Assembly (NCBI RefSeq): GCF_001305575.3
Contig: NZ_CP012373.2
Span: 2,270,261-2,334,260 of the forward strand
Origin: Beggiatoa leptomitoformis
GTDB taxonomy: Bacteria > Pseudomonadota > Gammaproteobacteria > Beggiatoales > Beggiatoaceae
Direction: 5' to 3'
DNA: 64,000 bases
The notes beneath the pieces are model-generated. The model was not told the DNA's origin. It saw only the letters and a program-made list of their open reading frames with translations, and ran no database searches. The stretch's first letter is position 1, and each line of letters begins with the position of its first letter. The position numbers and the translations under genes are program-made. This document shows, in pieces, positions 56,734 through 64,000 of the stretch.

Positions 56734-57165
56734 TTATACCCCTTCCGTCTCAATACCCATACTGCGCGCACTACCCGCAATGGTGCGGACAGCTGCATCC
56801 AAATCAGCCGCAGTTAAGTCAGGCATCTTCAACTTGGCAATGTCTTCTAACTGTTGACGTGTTACTTTACCAACCTTATCTGTGTGTGGTGTTTTACTAC
56901 CGCTCTTGATACCTGCCGCTTTCTTCAATAACACGGAAGCGGGTGGTGTCTTCAGAATAAAGGTAAAGGAACGATCACTATAAGCAGTAATCACCACAGG
57001 GGTTGGCATTCCTGCTTCTAAATGTTGGGTCTGTGCATTAAACTCTTTACAGAACGCCATAATATTCAAACCGTGTTGTCCTAAAGCAGGACCAACGGGA
57101 GGGCTTGGATTTGCCTGACCTGCTTTTACTTGCAGTTTAATATAGGCTTGGACTTTCTTTGCCAT
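56734..57165 (-). CDS. rplK: 50S ribosomal protein L11
   Basis: A 143-residue protein of the GTPase-associated centre. The start at 57165 gives [20 protein letters not shown] with AAGGAGCTTTATTC upstream; the frame continues 15 codons further but those do not match the family. The Pro-rich switch [16 protein letters not shown] that contacts rRNA and release or stringent factors is intact. First gene of the rplKA unit, 95 bases after nusG. Confidence 0.97.
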   Translation of the reverse strand: MAKKVQAYIKLQVKAGQANPSPPVGPALGQHGLNIMAFCKEFNAQTQHLEAGMPTPVVITAYSDRSFTFILKTPPASVLLKKAAGIKSGSKTPHTDKVGKVTRQQLEDIAKLKMPDLTAADLDAAVRTIAGSARSMGIETEGV

Positions 57166-57260
57166 GAATAAAGCTCCTTGGGTATTAACGCTACAAACAT
57201 AGCTCCCCAAATTTAAGAGGTAAAAAACACAAACGGGCTACAATCCCATTTGTTCAACAA

Positions 57261-57866
57261 TTAATTTTCTTTTTCAACTTGACTGAATTCTAATTCAACA
57301 GGTGTAGAGCGTCCAAAAATTAATACGGCAACTCGCAACCTATTTTTTTCATAATTAACTTCTTCTACAACGCCATTGAAATCATTAAAAGGTCCATCGA
57401 TAACACGCACAACTTCGCCTGTTTCAAACAGTACTTTCGGACGCGGTTTTTCTGCACCTTCTAAAACCCGTTGTAGAATAACAGTCACTTCTTTTTCTTT
57501 AAGTGGTGCAGGATGTTCCTGTGTTCCACCAATAAATCCAACAACTCGAGCAGTGTCTTTAACTAAATGCCACAACTCGTTACGCAATTCTTTTCGTTGC
57601 ACGACATCGTCAATATCCTCTCGTTCCATGTCCATTTGGACGAGTACATAACCAGGATAGAGTTTGCGCTCAACGGTTCGTTTTTGTCCTTCACGTATTT
57701 CTGTAACAGACTCACTAGGAACTAATACATTGAGTTTGTTATTCTCATCACGCCCAAAACAATTTTTTAATTCGGGGTGCGCGCGCTCTACACGTTCTTC
57801 TAACGAACGTTTTGCTGCTTTCTCAAAATTAGAGTGAGCATGTACGACATACCAACGCATTGCCAC
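57261..57866 (-). CDS. nusG: Transcription termination/antitermination factor NusG
   Basis: A 201-residue protein with the N-terminal NGN domain ([23 protein letters not shown] in outline, with [14 protein letters not shown]) and a C-terminal KOW domain ([21 protein letters not shown]). NusG binds RNA polymerase beta' and couples transcription to Rho or to the ribosome. It is about 20 residues longer than E. coli NusG because of extensions in the NGN domain, notably a charged segment around [18 protein letters not shown]. It starts four bases after the secE stop, so the two are coupled. Confidence 0.96.
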   Translation of the reverse strand: MAMRWYVVHAHSNFEKAAKRSLEERVERAHPELKNCFGRDENNKLNVLVPSESVTEIREGQKRTVERKLYPGYVLVQMDMEREDIDDVVQRKELRNELWHLVKDTARVVGFIGGTQEHPAPLKEKEVTVILQRVLEGAEKPRPKVLFETGEVVRVIDGPFNDFNGVVEEVNYEKNRLRVAVLIFGRSTPVELEFSQVEKEN

Positions 57867-57869
57867 GCG

Positions 57870-58250
57870 TTAGCCCCCCTGTCCAGTTAATAGGCGTACA
57901 ATCCAAAACAGGGTTGCATCTAATATCCAGACAAACAAGGCAACAACAACGACCATCAGTAATACAATCCCAGTTGTTTGCACAGTTTCTTGATTACTAG
58001 GCCAAACAACCTTACGGACTTCTACGTGTGCTTCACGCAAAAAGTTCCAGACAAAACGACCTTTTTCTGTCTTAGAGGCAATAAACACCGCTACACCAAC
58101 GGCAACCAGTACCAGTGCTACACGTATAGCGAAAAGTTGCCCTTCCAGCAGATGGAACATGACCACACTCGCTAGAATTAAAGCAACGGCAACACCCCAT
58201 TTAATAATGTCGGATTTATCAGACGCGGGCGCATCCATATTTGTATTCAT
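57870..58250 (-). CDS. secE: Preprotein translocase subunit SecE
   Basis: A 126-residue inner-membrane protein of the SecYEG channel. I chose the ATG at 58250 because AGGA lies 5 nt upstream; the ATG at 58256 overlaps that sequence. As in E. coli, and unlike most bacteria, it has three membrane segments (VALILASVVMFHLLEG, RVALVLVAVGVAVFIA and IVLLMVVVVALFVWILDATL). The conserved amphipathic segment REAHVEVRKVVWPSNQETVQ lies before the last one. Confidence 0.96.
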   Translation of the reverse strand: MNTNMDAPASDKSDIIKWGVAVALILASVVMFHLLEGQLFAIRVALVLVAVGVAVFIASKTEKGRFVWNFLREAHVEVRKVVWPSNQETVQTTGIVLLMVVVVALFVWILDATLFWIVRLLTGQGG

Positions 58251-58281
58251 GTGCATCCTAAATACAATTGATTGGAAATAA

Positions 58282-58357
58282 TGGCAGGCCAGGAGGGAAT
58301 CGAACCCCCAACCTGCGGTTTTGGAGACCGCCGCTCTGCCAATTGAGCTACTGGCCT
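58282..58357 (-). tRNA. tRNA-Trp (CCA)
   Basis: The minus strand folds as a full cloverleaf with acceptor AGGCCAG/CTGGCCT, D arm AGCTCAATTGG, anticodon loop CTCCAAA (anticodon CCA), T arm GGTTCGATTCC and an encoded 3' CCA. Its place between tuf and secE is common in gammaproteobacteria. Confidence 0.95.
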
Positions 58358-58365
58358 AAATTTGG

Positions 58366-58391
58366 CAAGCACAATCACTGCTGATTGTGCC
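58366..58391 (-). other. Hairpin between tuf and tRNA-Trp
   Basis: A 9-bp stem, GCACAATCA (58369-58377) / TGATTGTGC (58382-58390), with a short loop follows the tuf stop. Without a T-run it may be a processing or stability signal separating tuf mRNA from the downstream tRNA. Confidence 0.45.
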
Positions 58392-58404
58392 AAAAGAGAT
58401 ATGC

Positions 58405-59595
58405 TTACTCGATAACTTTAGTAACAACACCAGCACCAACAGTACGACCACCTTCACGAATTGCGAAGCGTAAACCTTCGGTCATTGCAATTGGGTTGAT
58501 TAACTTTACAACTAACTTCACGTTGTCACCAGGCATGACCATTTCCACGCCTTCTGGTAAATCACACGCGCCTGTTACGTCCGTTGTACGGAAGTAAAAC
58601 TGGGGGCGATAGCCATTGAAGAAAGGTGTGTGACGACCACCCTCTTCTTTACCTAAAATATAAACTTCTGTTTCAAAATGTGTGTGTGGGGTAATCGTAC
58701 CCGGTTTTGCCAAGACTTGTCCACGTTCCACGTCATCACGTTTAGTTCCACGTAATAACACACCCACGTTGTCCCCTGCGACACCTTCATCTAACAGTTT
58801 GCGGAACATTTCCACACCTGTGCAGGTTGTTTTGGTGGTAGGACGAATTCCTACGATTTCCACTTCCTCGCCAACCTTGACTTTACCTTGTTCAATACGA
58901 CCGGTCACAACTGTACCGCGACCAGAAATAGAGAACACATCTTCAATAGGCATTAAGAAAGGCTTGCTGATTTCACGAACGGGTTCAGGAATGTATCTAT
59001 CCATTTCGGCGACGAGTTTGTAAATCGCACTCACACCGATATCGCTAGCATCCCCTTCTAACGCTTTTAATGCAGAACCAATCACGACAGGTGTATCATC
59101 ACCTGGGAACTGATACTTGTCTAATAATTCACGCACTTCCATTTCAACGAGCTCTAATAATTCCGCATCGTCAACCATATCAGCTTTATTCATAAACACA
59201 ACAATGTAAGGCACGCCAACTTGACGGGCTAACAGGATGTGTTCACGGGTTTGAGGCATAGGACCATCGGCAGCAGAGACGACAAGAATTGCGCCGTCCA
59301 TTTGTGCTGCACCCGTAATCATGTTTTTTACATAGTCAGCATGACCTGGGCAGTCAACATGTGCGTAATGACGAGCTTCTGATTGGTATTCAACGTGAGC
59401 TGTCGCAATAGTGATACCGCGCGCACGCTCTTCAGGTGCTTTGTCGATTTGGTCATAGGCTTTGAATTCGCCACCGAATTTTTCCGCCATGCACTTAGTT
59501 AATGCCGCTGTCAGGGTGGTTTTACCGTGGTCAACGTGTCCGATTGTACCTACGTTTACATGCGGTTTAGTGCGTTCAAATTTTGCCTTGGACAT
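58405..59595 (-). CDS. tuf: Elongation factor Tu
   Basis: A 396-residue GTPase that delivers aminoacyl-tRNA to the ribosome. G motifs are intact: [14 protein letters not shown] (P-loop), [12 protein letters not shown], and [11 protein letters not shown]. The [13 protein letters not shown] effector region is also present. The tRNA-linked position marks it as the tufB-type copy. Whether a second copy exists near fusA cannot be seen here. Confidence 0.97.
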   Translation of the reverse strand: MSKAKFERTKPHVNVGTIGHVDHGKTTLTAALTKCMAEKFGGEFKAYDQIDKAPEERARGITIATAHVEYQSEARHYAHVDCPGHADYVKNMITGAAQMDGAILVVSAADGPMPQTREHILLARQVGVPYIVVFMNKADMVDDAELLELVEMEVRELLDKYQFPGDDTPVVIGSALKALEGDASDIGVSAIYKLVAEMDRYIPEPVREISKPFLMPIEDVFSISGRGTVVTGRIEQGKVKVGEEVEIVGIRPTTKTTCTGVEMFRKLLDEGVAGDNVGVLLRGTKRDDVERGQVLAKPGTITPHTHFETEVYILGKEEGGRHTPFFNGYRPQFYFRTTDVTGACDLPEGVEMVMPGDNVKLVVKLINPIAMTEGLRFAIREGGRTVGAGVVTKVIE

Positions 59596-59649
59596 CGGTT
59601 CTATTCCTTCAACTCAACAAAGCGGATGTTTATAGCGATCAGTTTTTAC

Positions 59650-59725
<76 letters not shown>

Positions 59726-59736
59726 AAATATTTGTT

Positions 59737-59810
59737 TGGAGCGGGTGATGGGAATCGAACCCACGCTATCAGCTTGGAAGGCTGAAGTTCTACCATTGAA
59801 CTACACCCGC
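59737..59810 (-). tRNA. tRNA-Gly (TCC)
   Basis: Cloverleaf on the minus strand with acceptor GCGGGTG/CACCCGC, anticodon loop CTTCCAA (anticodon TCC) between TCAGC/GCTGA, T arm GGTTCGATTCC and an encoded CCA. Confidence 0.95.
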
Positions 59811-59871
59811 TTTACTTAATACATGGGACTACACGACTACCTTAAGACCTACACCGTATTAAATTCTGAAT

Positions 59872-59956
59872 TGGTGGAGAGGGAAGGATTCGAACCTTCG
59901 AAGGCTGAGCCGGCAGATTTACAGTCTGCTCCCTTTAACCGCTCGGGAACCTCTCC
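59872..59956 (-). tRNA. tRNA-Tyr (GTA)
   Basis: An 85-base tRNA with the long variable arm of class II. Acceptor GGAGAGG/CCTCTCC, anticodon loop with GTA (CAGACTGTAAATCTG), T arm GGTTCGAATCC and an encoded CCA. First RNA of the tRNA-tuf transcript. Confidence 0.95.
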
Positions 59957-59971
59957 CCTAAAAGAATGCAC

Positions 59972-60000
59972 ATTATAAGTATGAGTTTTTAAAAAAGCAA
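59972..60000 (-). promoter_or_regulatory. Sigma-70 promoter of the tRNA-tuf operon
   Basis: On the minus strand TTGCTT (59995-60000) and TATAAT (59972-59977) are separated by exactly 17 bases. The -10 lies 15 bases before the first base of tRNA-Tyr. The -10 is a perfect consensus, as expected for a strong stable-RNA promoter. Confidence 0.85.
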
Positions 60001-60070
60001 GCATCATTTACTATTTTTTGTAGTGATGTGCCAAATCATTCTCACCATGTCATTCATCAAGGCGTGCATT

Positions 60071-60922
60071 CTATGCTAATAGCCAGTTCTGAATCAACAT
60101 AATTTGTTCATCTATCATTAATGCAGGTGCATGTCCTGCATCTGCAATTGTCACAACTTTTGTTTGTGGATGAATTTCTTGCATTTTCATGATGGTATCT
60201 GTGAATAATAGGTCTGAGTGGCATCCATGGATAATTAGCACTGGACAGATGACAGTCTGCCAATAAGCCCATAAATCAACATCTTCCACAGGTTTATCCA
60301 TTATTTGTAGTGCTTTAGCTATGGCTACATCATATTTAAATTGGTAGCCACTCGGCGTATCGGGACAGGCACTATTCAGTGTTAATTTACGCCATTGAGC
60401 ATCAGTTAATTGTCCAAAAGGTGCATGAACAGTACGTATATAGGTTTCAAACGCTTCTAGAGTGTCAAAATGTGCAGGACGAATTTTTAAGTATTGAATA
60501 ATCCGTTCCAATGCAGATTTGGAAATAAATGCGCCAATATCATTTAATATCAAGTGTTGAATGGGTGAGTTTGGCAAGCTCGCGATAAACATACCGATTA
60601 GTCCACCCATTGATGTACCTAACCAATCAACTTGTTTAATCTCCAATGTTTGAAGTAAACACAGCATATCCATAACATATTGTGGATAAGTGTAATGTTC
60701 GGGTTGCGTTAGCCACTCACTATCACCACGTCCAACAACATCGGGGCAAAGTACACGGTAATGTACAGATAATTTCTCTGCAATCTCGTCAAAATCGCGC
60801 CCATTTCGGGTCAATCCATGTACGCAGACTAAGACCTTAGGATTTTGTGTATCACCCCATTCATGGTATGCCATGCGGTGCGTCCCTTGAGGGTGGGGAC
60901 AAGTGACAAATTGTGTTTGCAT
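60071..60922 (-). CDS. Alpha/beta-hydrolase fold protein
   Basis: A 283-residue hydrolase of unknown substrate. The fold is recognised from the oxyanion segment CVHGLTRNGRDFD, the strand VLCPDVVGRGDSEWL, and the nucleophile elbow LGTSMGGLIG (Ser104). Asp237 (IIHGCHSDLLF) and His264 (IADAGHAPALM) complete the catalytic triad. No signal peptide is seen, so it is cytoplasmic. Candidates include an esterase or an acyl-transfer enzyme, but the sequence does not decide this. It is transcribed alone, between mutS and the tRNA-tuf promoter. Confidence 0.88.
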   Translation of the reverse strand: MQTQFVTCPHPQGTHRMAYHEWGDTQNPKVLVCVHGLTRNGRDFDEIAEKLSVHYRVLCPDVVGRGDSEWLTQPEHYTYPQYVMDMLCLLQTLEIKQVDWLGTSMGGLIGMFIASLPNSPIQHLILNDIGAFISKSALERIIQYLKIRPAHFDTLEAFETYIRTVHAPFGQLTDAQWRKLTLNSACPDTPSGYQFKYDVAIAKALQIMDKPVEDVDLWAYWQTVICPVLIIHGCHSDLLFTDTIMKMQEIHPQTKVVTIADAGHAPALMIDEQIMLIQNWLLA

Positions 60923-61086
60923 TCCATGTTCCTTTTGATGTATTTAACTAACCTACGTTTAGTATCCTTTAGGTAAAACCGATAGTTATAACCAAGAGTA
61001 TTCTTTGCATGTTGTGTTTTGCTATCAAACTTAGATTAATTACCAGAACCCAACAATATTTTTTGCCAAACGCTGGTTAATCAGGG

Positions 61087-63639
61087 TCATTCCAATAAAC
61101 GATGTAATTCATACAGCAAGTCTAAGGCTTGTTTAGGCGTTAAATTGTCCAGTACAACGTTTTGTAATTTGACCAACACGGGATGAATTGGTGTTAGTGA
61201 CGCAGGCGAGACTAAATTTAATTCTGTTTGTTGCGCCCCTGCATGATATTGTTGTGATTCCAAATGTTTTAAACGAATACGTGCTTGTTTTACTACATTC
61301 TTTGGTACACCCGCCAATAGTGCAACTTGTAAACCATAGCTTTTATTTGCAGGCCCTTCTTTAACACGGTGCATAAAAATCAGCTTATCTTCTTGTTCTA
61401 TGGCATCTAAATGAACATTGATAACCCCATGACAAGATTCTGGTAGCCGTGTAAGTTCAAAATAATGCGTTGCAAATAGCGTATAAGCACCGACTTGTTT
61501 GGCTAAATACTCTGCACATGCCCACGCAAGCGATAAACCATCAAAGGTACTCGTACCACGCCCAATTTCATCCATTAAAACTAAACTATTACGAGTTGCG
61601 TTATGTAAAATATTCGCTGTTTCAGTCATTTCCACCATAAACGTGGAGCGTCCACCCGCTAAATCGTCACTCGCACCAATCCGTGTAAAAATACCATCAA
61701 TAGGACCGATAATGGCTTCTTGTGCAGGAACAAGACTACCAATGTGCGCCAATAACACAATCAGTGCGGTCTGCCGCATTAAAACAGACTTCCCACCCAT
61801 GTTTGGCCCTGTAATAATTAACATACGTCTTTTATTATCAAGAATAATATCATTTGGCATAAAGGGTGAGTCTAAAACAACCTCAACAACAGGATGTCGT
61901 CCTTCACTGATATGAATTCCCGCCTGATTACTAAAGGTTGGCGGATAATACTTCAATGTATCCGCTCGCTCTGCAAAATTATTTAATACATCAATTTCAG
62001 CCAATGCCGCGACACTGCTTTGTAATGCTAATAAGGCTTGTAACAATGTATCAAGCAATTGTTCATACAAATATTTTTCACGATTTAATGCACGTTCTCG
62101 CGCACTCAGTACTTTATCTTCAAAATGCTTTAATTCTTCCGTAATATACCGTTCAACCCCTTTCAGCGTTTGTCGACGGGTATAATGCGTAGGTACTTTT
62201 TCTGCGTGAGTGCGACTGAGTTCAATGTAATAACCATGTACACGGTTATAACCCACTTTTAAATTATTTAATCCCGTCTGTTGCCGTTCACGCGCTTCTA
62301 AATCCAATAAATACTGCTGGCTGTTATCGCTTAAATTGCGTAACTCATCCAATTCCGCATCAAAACCATTCGCAATCACCCCGCCATCCCGAATCAACAA
62401 CGGTGGCGTTTCTATCAACGCACGGCACAATAAATCTTGTAACTCGGGAAAAACACCCACTTGTTGTGCCAACATTTGCAAATGAGGATGAGATAACTCT
62501 ATCAGTAAACCCTGCAAATTAGGCAACAAACTCAGTGCATTGCGCAACTGCATTAAATCACGAGGGCGAGCAGACTTTAACGCAACTCGTGCCAAAATAC
62601 GCTCAATATCACCAATACCACGCAAACATTGATACAACGCATCTACACAACGCTGTTGTAATAACATGCCAATGCTTTGATGACGATGTTGTAACACACT
62701 AATATCACGCAAAGGACGATGTAACCAACGACGTAACAAACGGCTACCCATCGGGGTGGCACACTGATCTAAAATCTGTATTAAGGTATAGTCTTGTTTC
62801 CCCACAGCTAAACGACTATCTAGCTCCAAATTACGGCGTGTTGCCGCATCTAATAAAATACTGTCCTCACGCCGTTCCCATGTCAGCCCTTGAATGTGTG
62901 GCAAAGCTGTTTTTTGCGTATCACGTGCATATTGCAACAAACACCCCGCCGCCCCAATTGCAACCGTCAACTGCTCACAACCAAAACCCGCTAAATCTTT
63001 CGTACCAAACTGTTGCAACAACAAATGTCGTGCCGCTTCCGTGTCGAAATACCATGCAGGCTGTTTACGTATTGGCAATTTTGGAAAAGACAAACCCCCC
63101 ACATCACTCAACAACAACTCTGCAGGAGCTAATCGTTCTAACTCACTATTCAGCGCGTTTGCATCAGCTACTTCCAACACAGCAAAACGCCCACTAGACA
63201 AATCTAACGTTGCAATTCCAAAGGATTTATCAACCTGATGAATGGCAACCAATAAATTATCCTGTCGCTCCTGTAACAAAGCCTCATCTGTCAACGTTCC
63301 GGGAGTAATAATGCGCGTCACCTGCCGTTCAACAGGCCCTTTACTTGTCGCAGGGTCGCCAACTTGCTCGCAAATGACGGCTGATTCCCCTAAACGTACC
63401 AACTTTGCTAAATAGTTCTCAATGGCATGATACGGCACACCCGCCATCGCAATATCTTGCCCTGCCGTTTTACCGCGTGCAGTTAAAGCAATATCCAATA
63501 ATTTCGCTGCTTTTTTAGCATCATCAAAAAATAACTCATAAAAATCGCCCATGCGATAAAACAACAAAATATCAGGATATTCAGCCTTAATGCGCAAATA
63601 CTGCTGCATCATCGGTGTGTGGTCAGCAAAATCAGTCAT
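61087..63639 (-). CDS. mutS: DNA mismatch repair protein MutS
   Basis: An 850-residue mismatch-recognition ATPase, close to the E. coli length (853). Domain I carries the mismatch-wedge Phe-x-Glu in [18 protein letters not shown] near residue 35. The Walker A motif [15 protein letters not shown] lies near 608, followed by the signature [18 protein letters not shown], Walker [17 protein letters not shown] and the switch THYFELTRL. All key elements are intact, so the strain is not a visible mutS mutator. The C-terminal end ([17 protein letters not shown]) is the usual dimer/tetramer region. Confidence 0.97.
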   Translation of the reverse strand: MTDFADHTPMMQQYLRIKAEYPDILLFYRMGDFYELFFDDAKKAAKLLDIALTARGKTAGQDIAMAGVPYHAIENYLAKLVRLGESAVICEQVGDPATSKGPVERQVTRIITPGTLTDEALLQERQDNLLVAIHQVDKSFGIATLDLSSGRFAVLEVADANALNSELERLAPAELLLSDVGGLSFPKLPIRKQPAWYFDTEAARHLLLQQFGTKDLAGFGCEQLTVAIGAAGCLLQYARDTQKTALPHIQGLTWERREDSILLDAATRRNLELDSRLAVGKQDYTLIQILDQCATPMGSRLLRRWLHRPLRDISVLQHRHQSIGMLLQQRCVDALYQCLRGIGDIERILARVALKSARPRDLMQLRNALSLLPNLQGLLIELSHPHLQMLAQQVGVFPELQDLLCRALIETPPLLIRDGGVIANGFDAELDELRNLSDNSQQYLLDLEARERQQTGLNNLKVGYNRVHGYYIELSRTHAEKVPTHYTRRQTLKGVERYITEELKHFEDKVLSARERALNREKYLYEQLLDTLLQALLALQSSVAALAEIDVLNNFAERADTLKYYPPTFSNQAGIHISEGRHPVVEVVLDSPFMPNDIILDNKRRMLIITGPNMGGKSVLMRQTALIVLLAHIGSLVPAQEAIIGPIDGIFTRIGASDDLAGGRSTFMVEMTETANILHNATRNSLVLMDEIGRGTSTFDGLSLAWACAEYLAKQVGAYTLFATHYFELTRLPESCHGVINVHLDAIEQEDKLIFMHRVKEGPANKSYGLQVALLAGVPKNVVKQARIRLKHLESQQYHAGAQQTELNLVSPASLTPIHPVLVKLQNVVLDNLTPKQALDLLYELHRLLE

Positions 63640-64000
63640 AAATTTAATATATTCAATTATTAAGATTCATTATTTCTAAAGATGCAAATAAATCTGCACC
63701 TCTCGTTGCATACCAAGATTGGTTGGTAGATAGGCACTCATTGTAAAACAGAATTCCTATGAAAACCTGCTTTCTGTCCAGAGTCGACAAATCATCTTCG
63801 CGCATTTCACCCAATTGTCATTTTTACACCAACAATTTTTACAAAAGATTACCGTTTATCCTCATAATATTATCTTTTAAGGATTCAGTTGATTTTCCCA
63901 TAGCAAACACTACGTATTATAAGGATAATTGCTTATACTGTTTTATAAAAATTTCAGCTATTAACTATACACAAATTGCTGAGAATTACCGCTTAACCGA
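63640..64000. other. Intergenic region at right edge, no gene seen
   Basis: These 361 bases are AT-rich and contain no frame with a convincing start and ribosome-binding site on either strand, no tRNA and no strong hairpin. The mutS promoter should lie here, but no clear boxes were found. Confidence 0.5.

Overview
The window looks like chromosome of a low-GC gammaproteobacterium with sulfur-oxidising metabolism, most like the Beggiatoa/Thiotrichales type. This placement is inference, not a search result. It rests on the gammaproteobacterial order tRNA(Tyr-Gly-Thr)-tuf-tRNA(Trp)-secE-nusG-rplKAJL-rpoBC, on a soxYZ pair, on AT-rich intergenic DNA with REP-like palindromes, and on a giant surface protein of LEPR-XLL/DUF4347/DUF11/SdrD-B architecture.

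Layout. (1) 1-~2.4 kb is one end of a Mu-like transposable prophage: a truncated MuA-type transposase, an unknown early gene and a gp16-like DNA-binding protein face a divergent repressor, followed by a small unknown gene and six TTGCGCAA palindromes near the presumed phage end. (2) 2.4-9.3 kb is ordinary chromosome: an orphan signal-peptide micro-ORF (possibly a gene cut by the phage), metY overlapping a thiamine pyrophosphokinase gene, a large hybrid sensor kinase, and fabI. (3) 9.3-40.8 kb is dominated by a single 27.6-kb gene for a 9,210-residue protein. Downstream on the same strand lies a lipoprotein fusing an OmpA-like domain to a TolC-type outer-membrane channel. Upstream on the same strand is a secreted protein with a Pro/Glu/Thr-rich linker. 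(4) 41-46.2 kb carries a periplasmic adaptor and a LytS-type kinase (+ strand), soxYZ, two unknown proteins, and a REP-like palindrome cluster. (5) 46.2-60 kb is the transcription/translation cluster on the minus strand, with four tRNAs, an rplL-rpoB attenuator and a possible L10 leader. (6) 60-63.6 kb holds an alpha/beta hydrolase gene and mutS. The last 361 bases show no gene.

How it fits together. The most unusual unit is the giant protein with its neighbours. By my count the protein carries about 53 SdrD-B-like beta domains, most with a DxNxDGxxD-type loop expected to bind calcium, plus DUF11 blocks. It starts with a LEPR-XLL-like motif instead of a Sec signal peptide, and I see neither RTX repeats nor a sortase motif. 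The OmpA-TolC lipoprotein next door is an obvious candidate for its outer-membrane exit or anchor, but the inner-membrane transporter is not in the window. Two repeat arrays inside the gene (4 x 705 bp and 8 x ~324 bp) are nearly identical at nucleotide level, which suggests recent expansion and probable length variation between strains.
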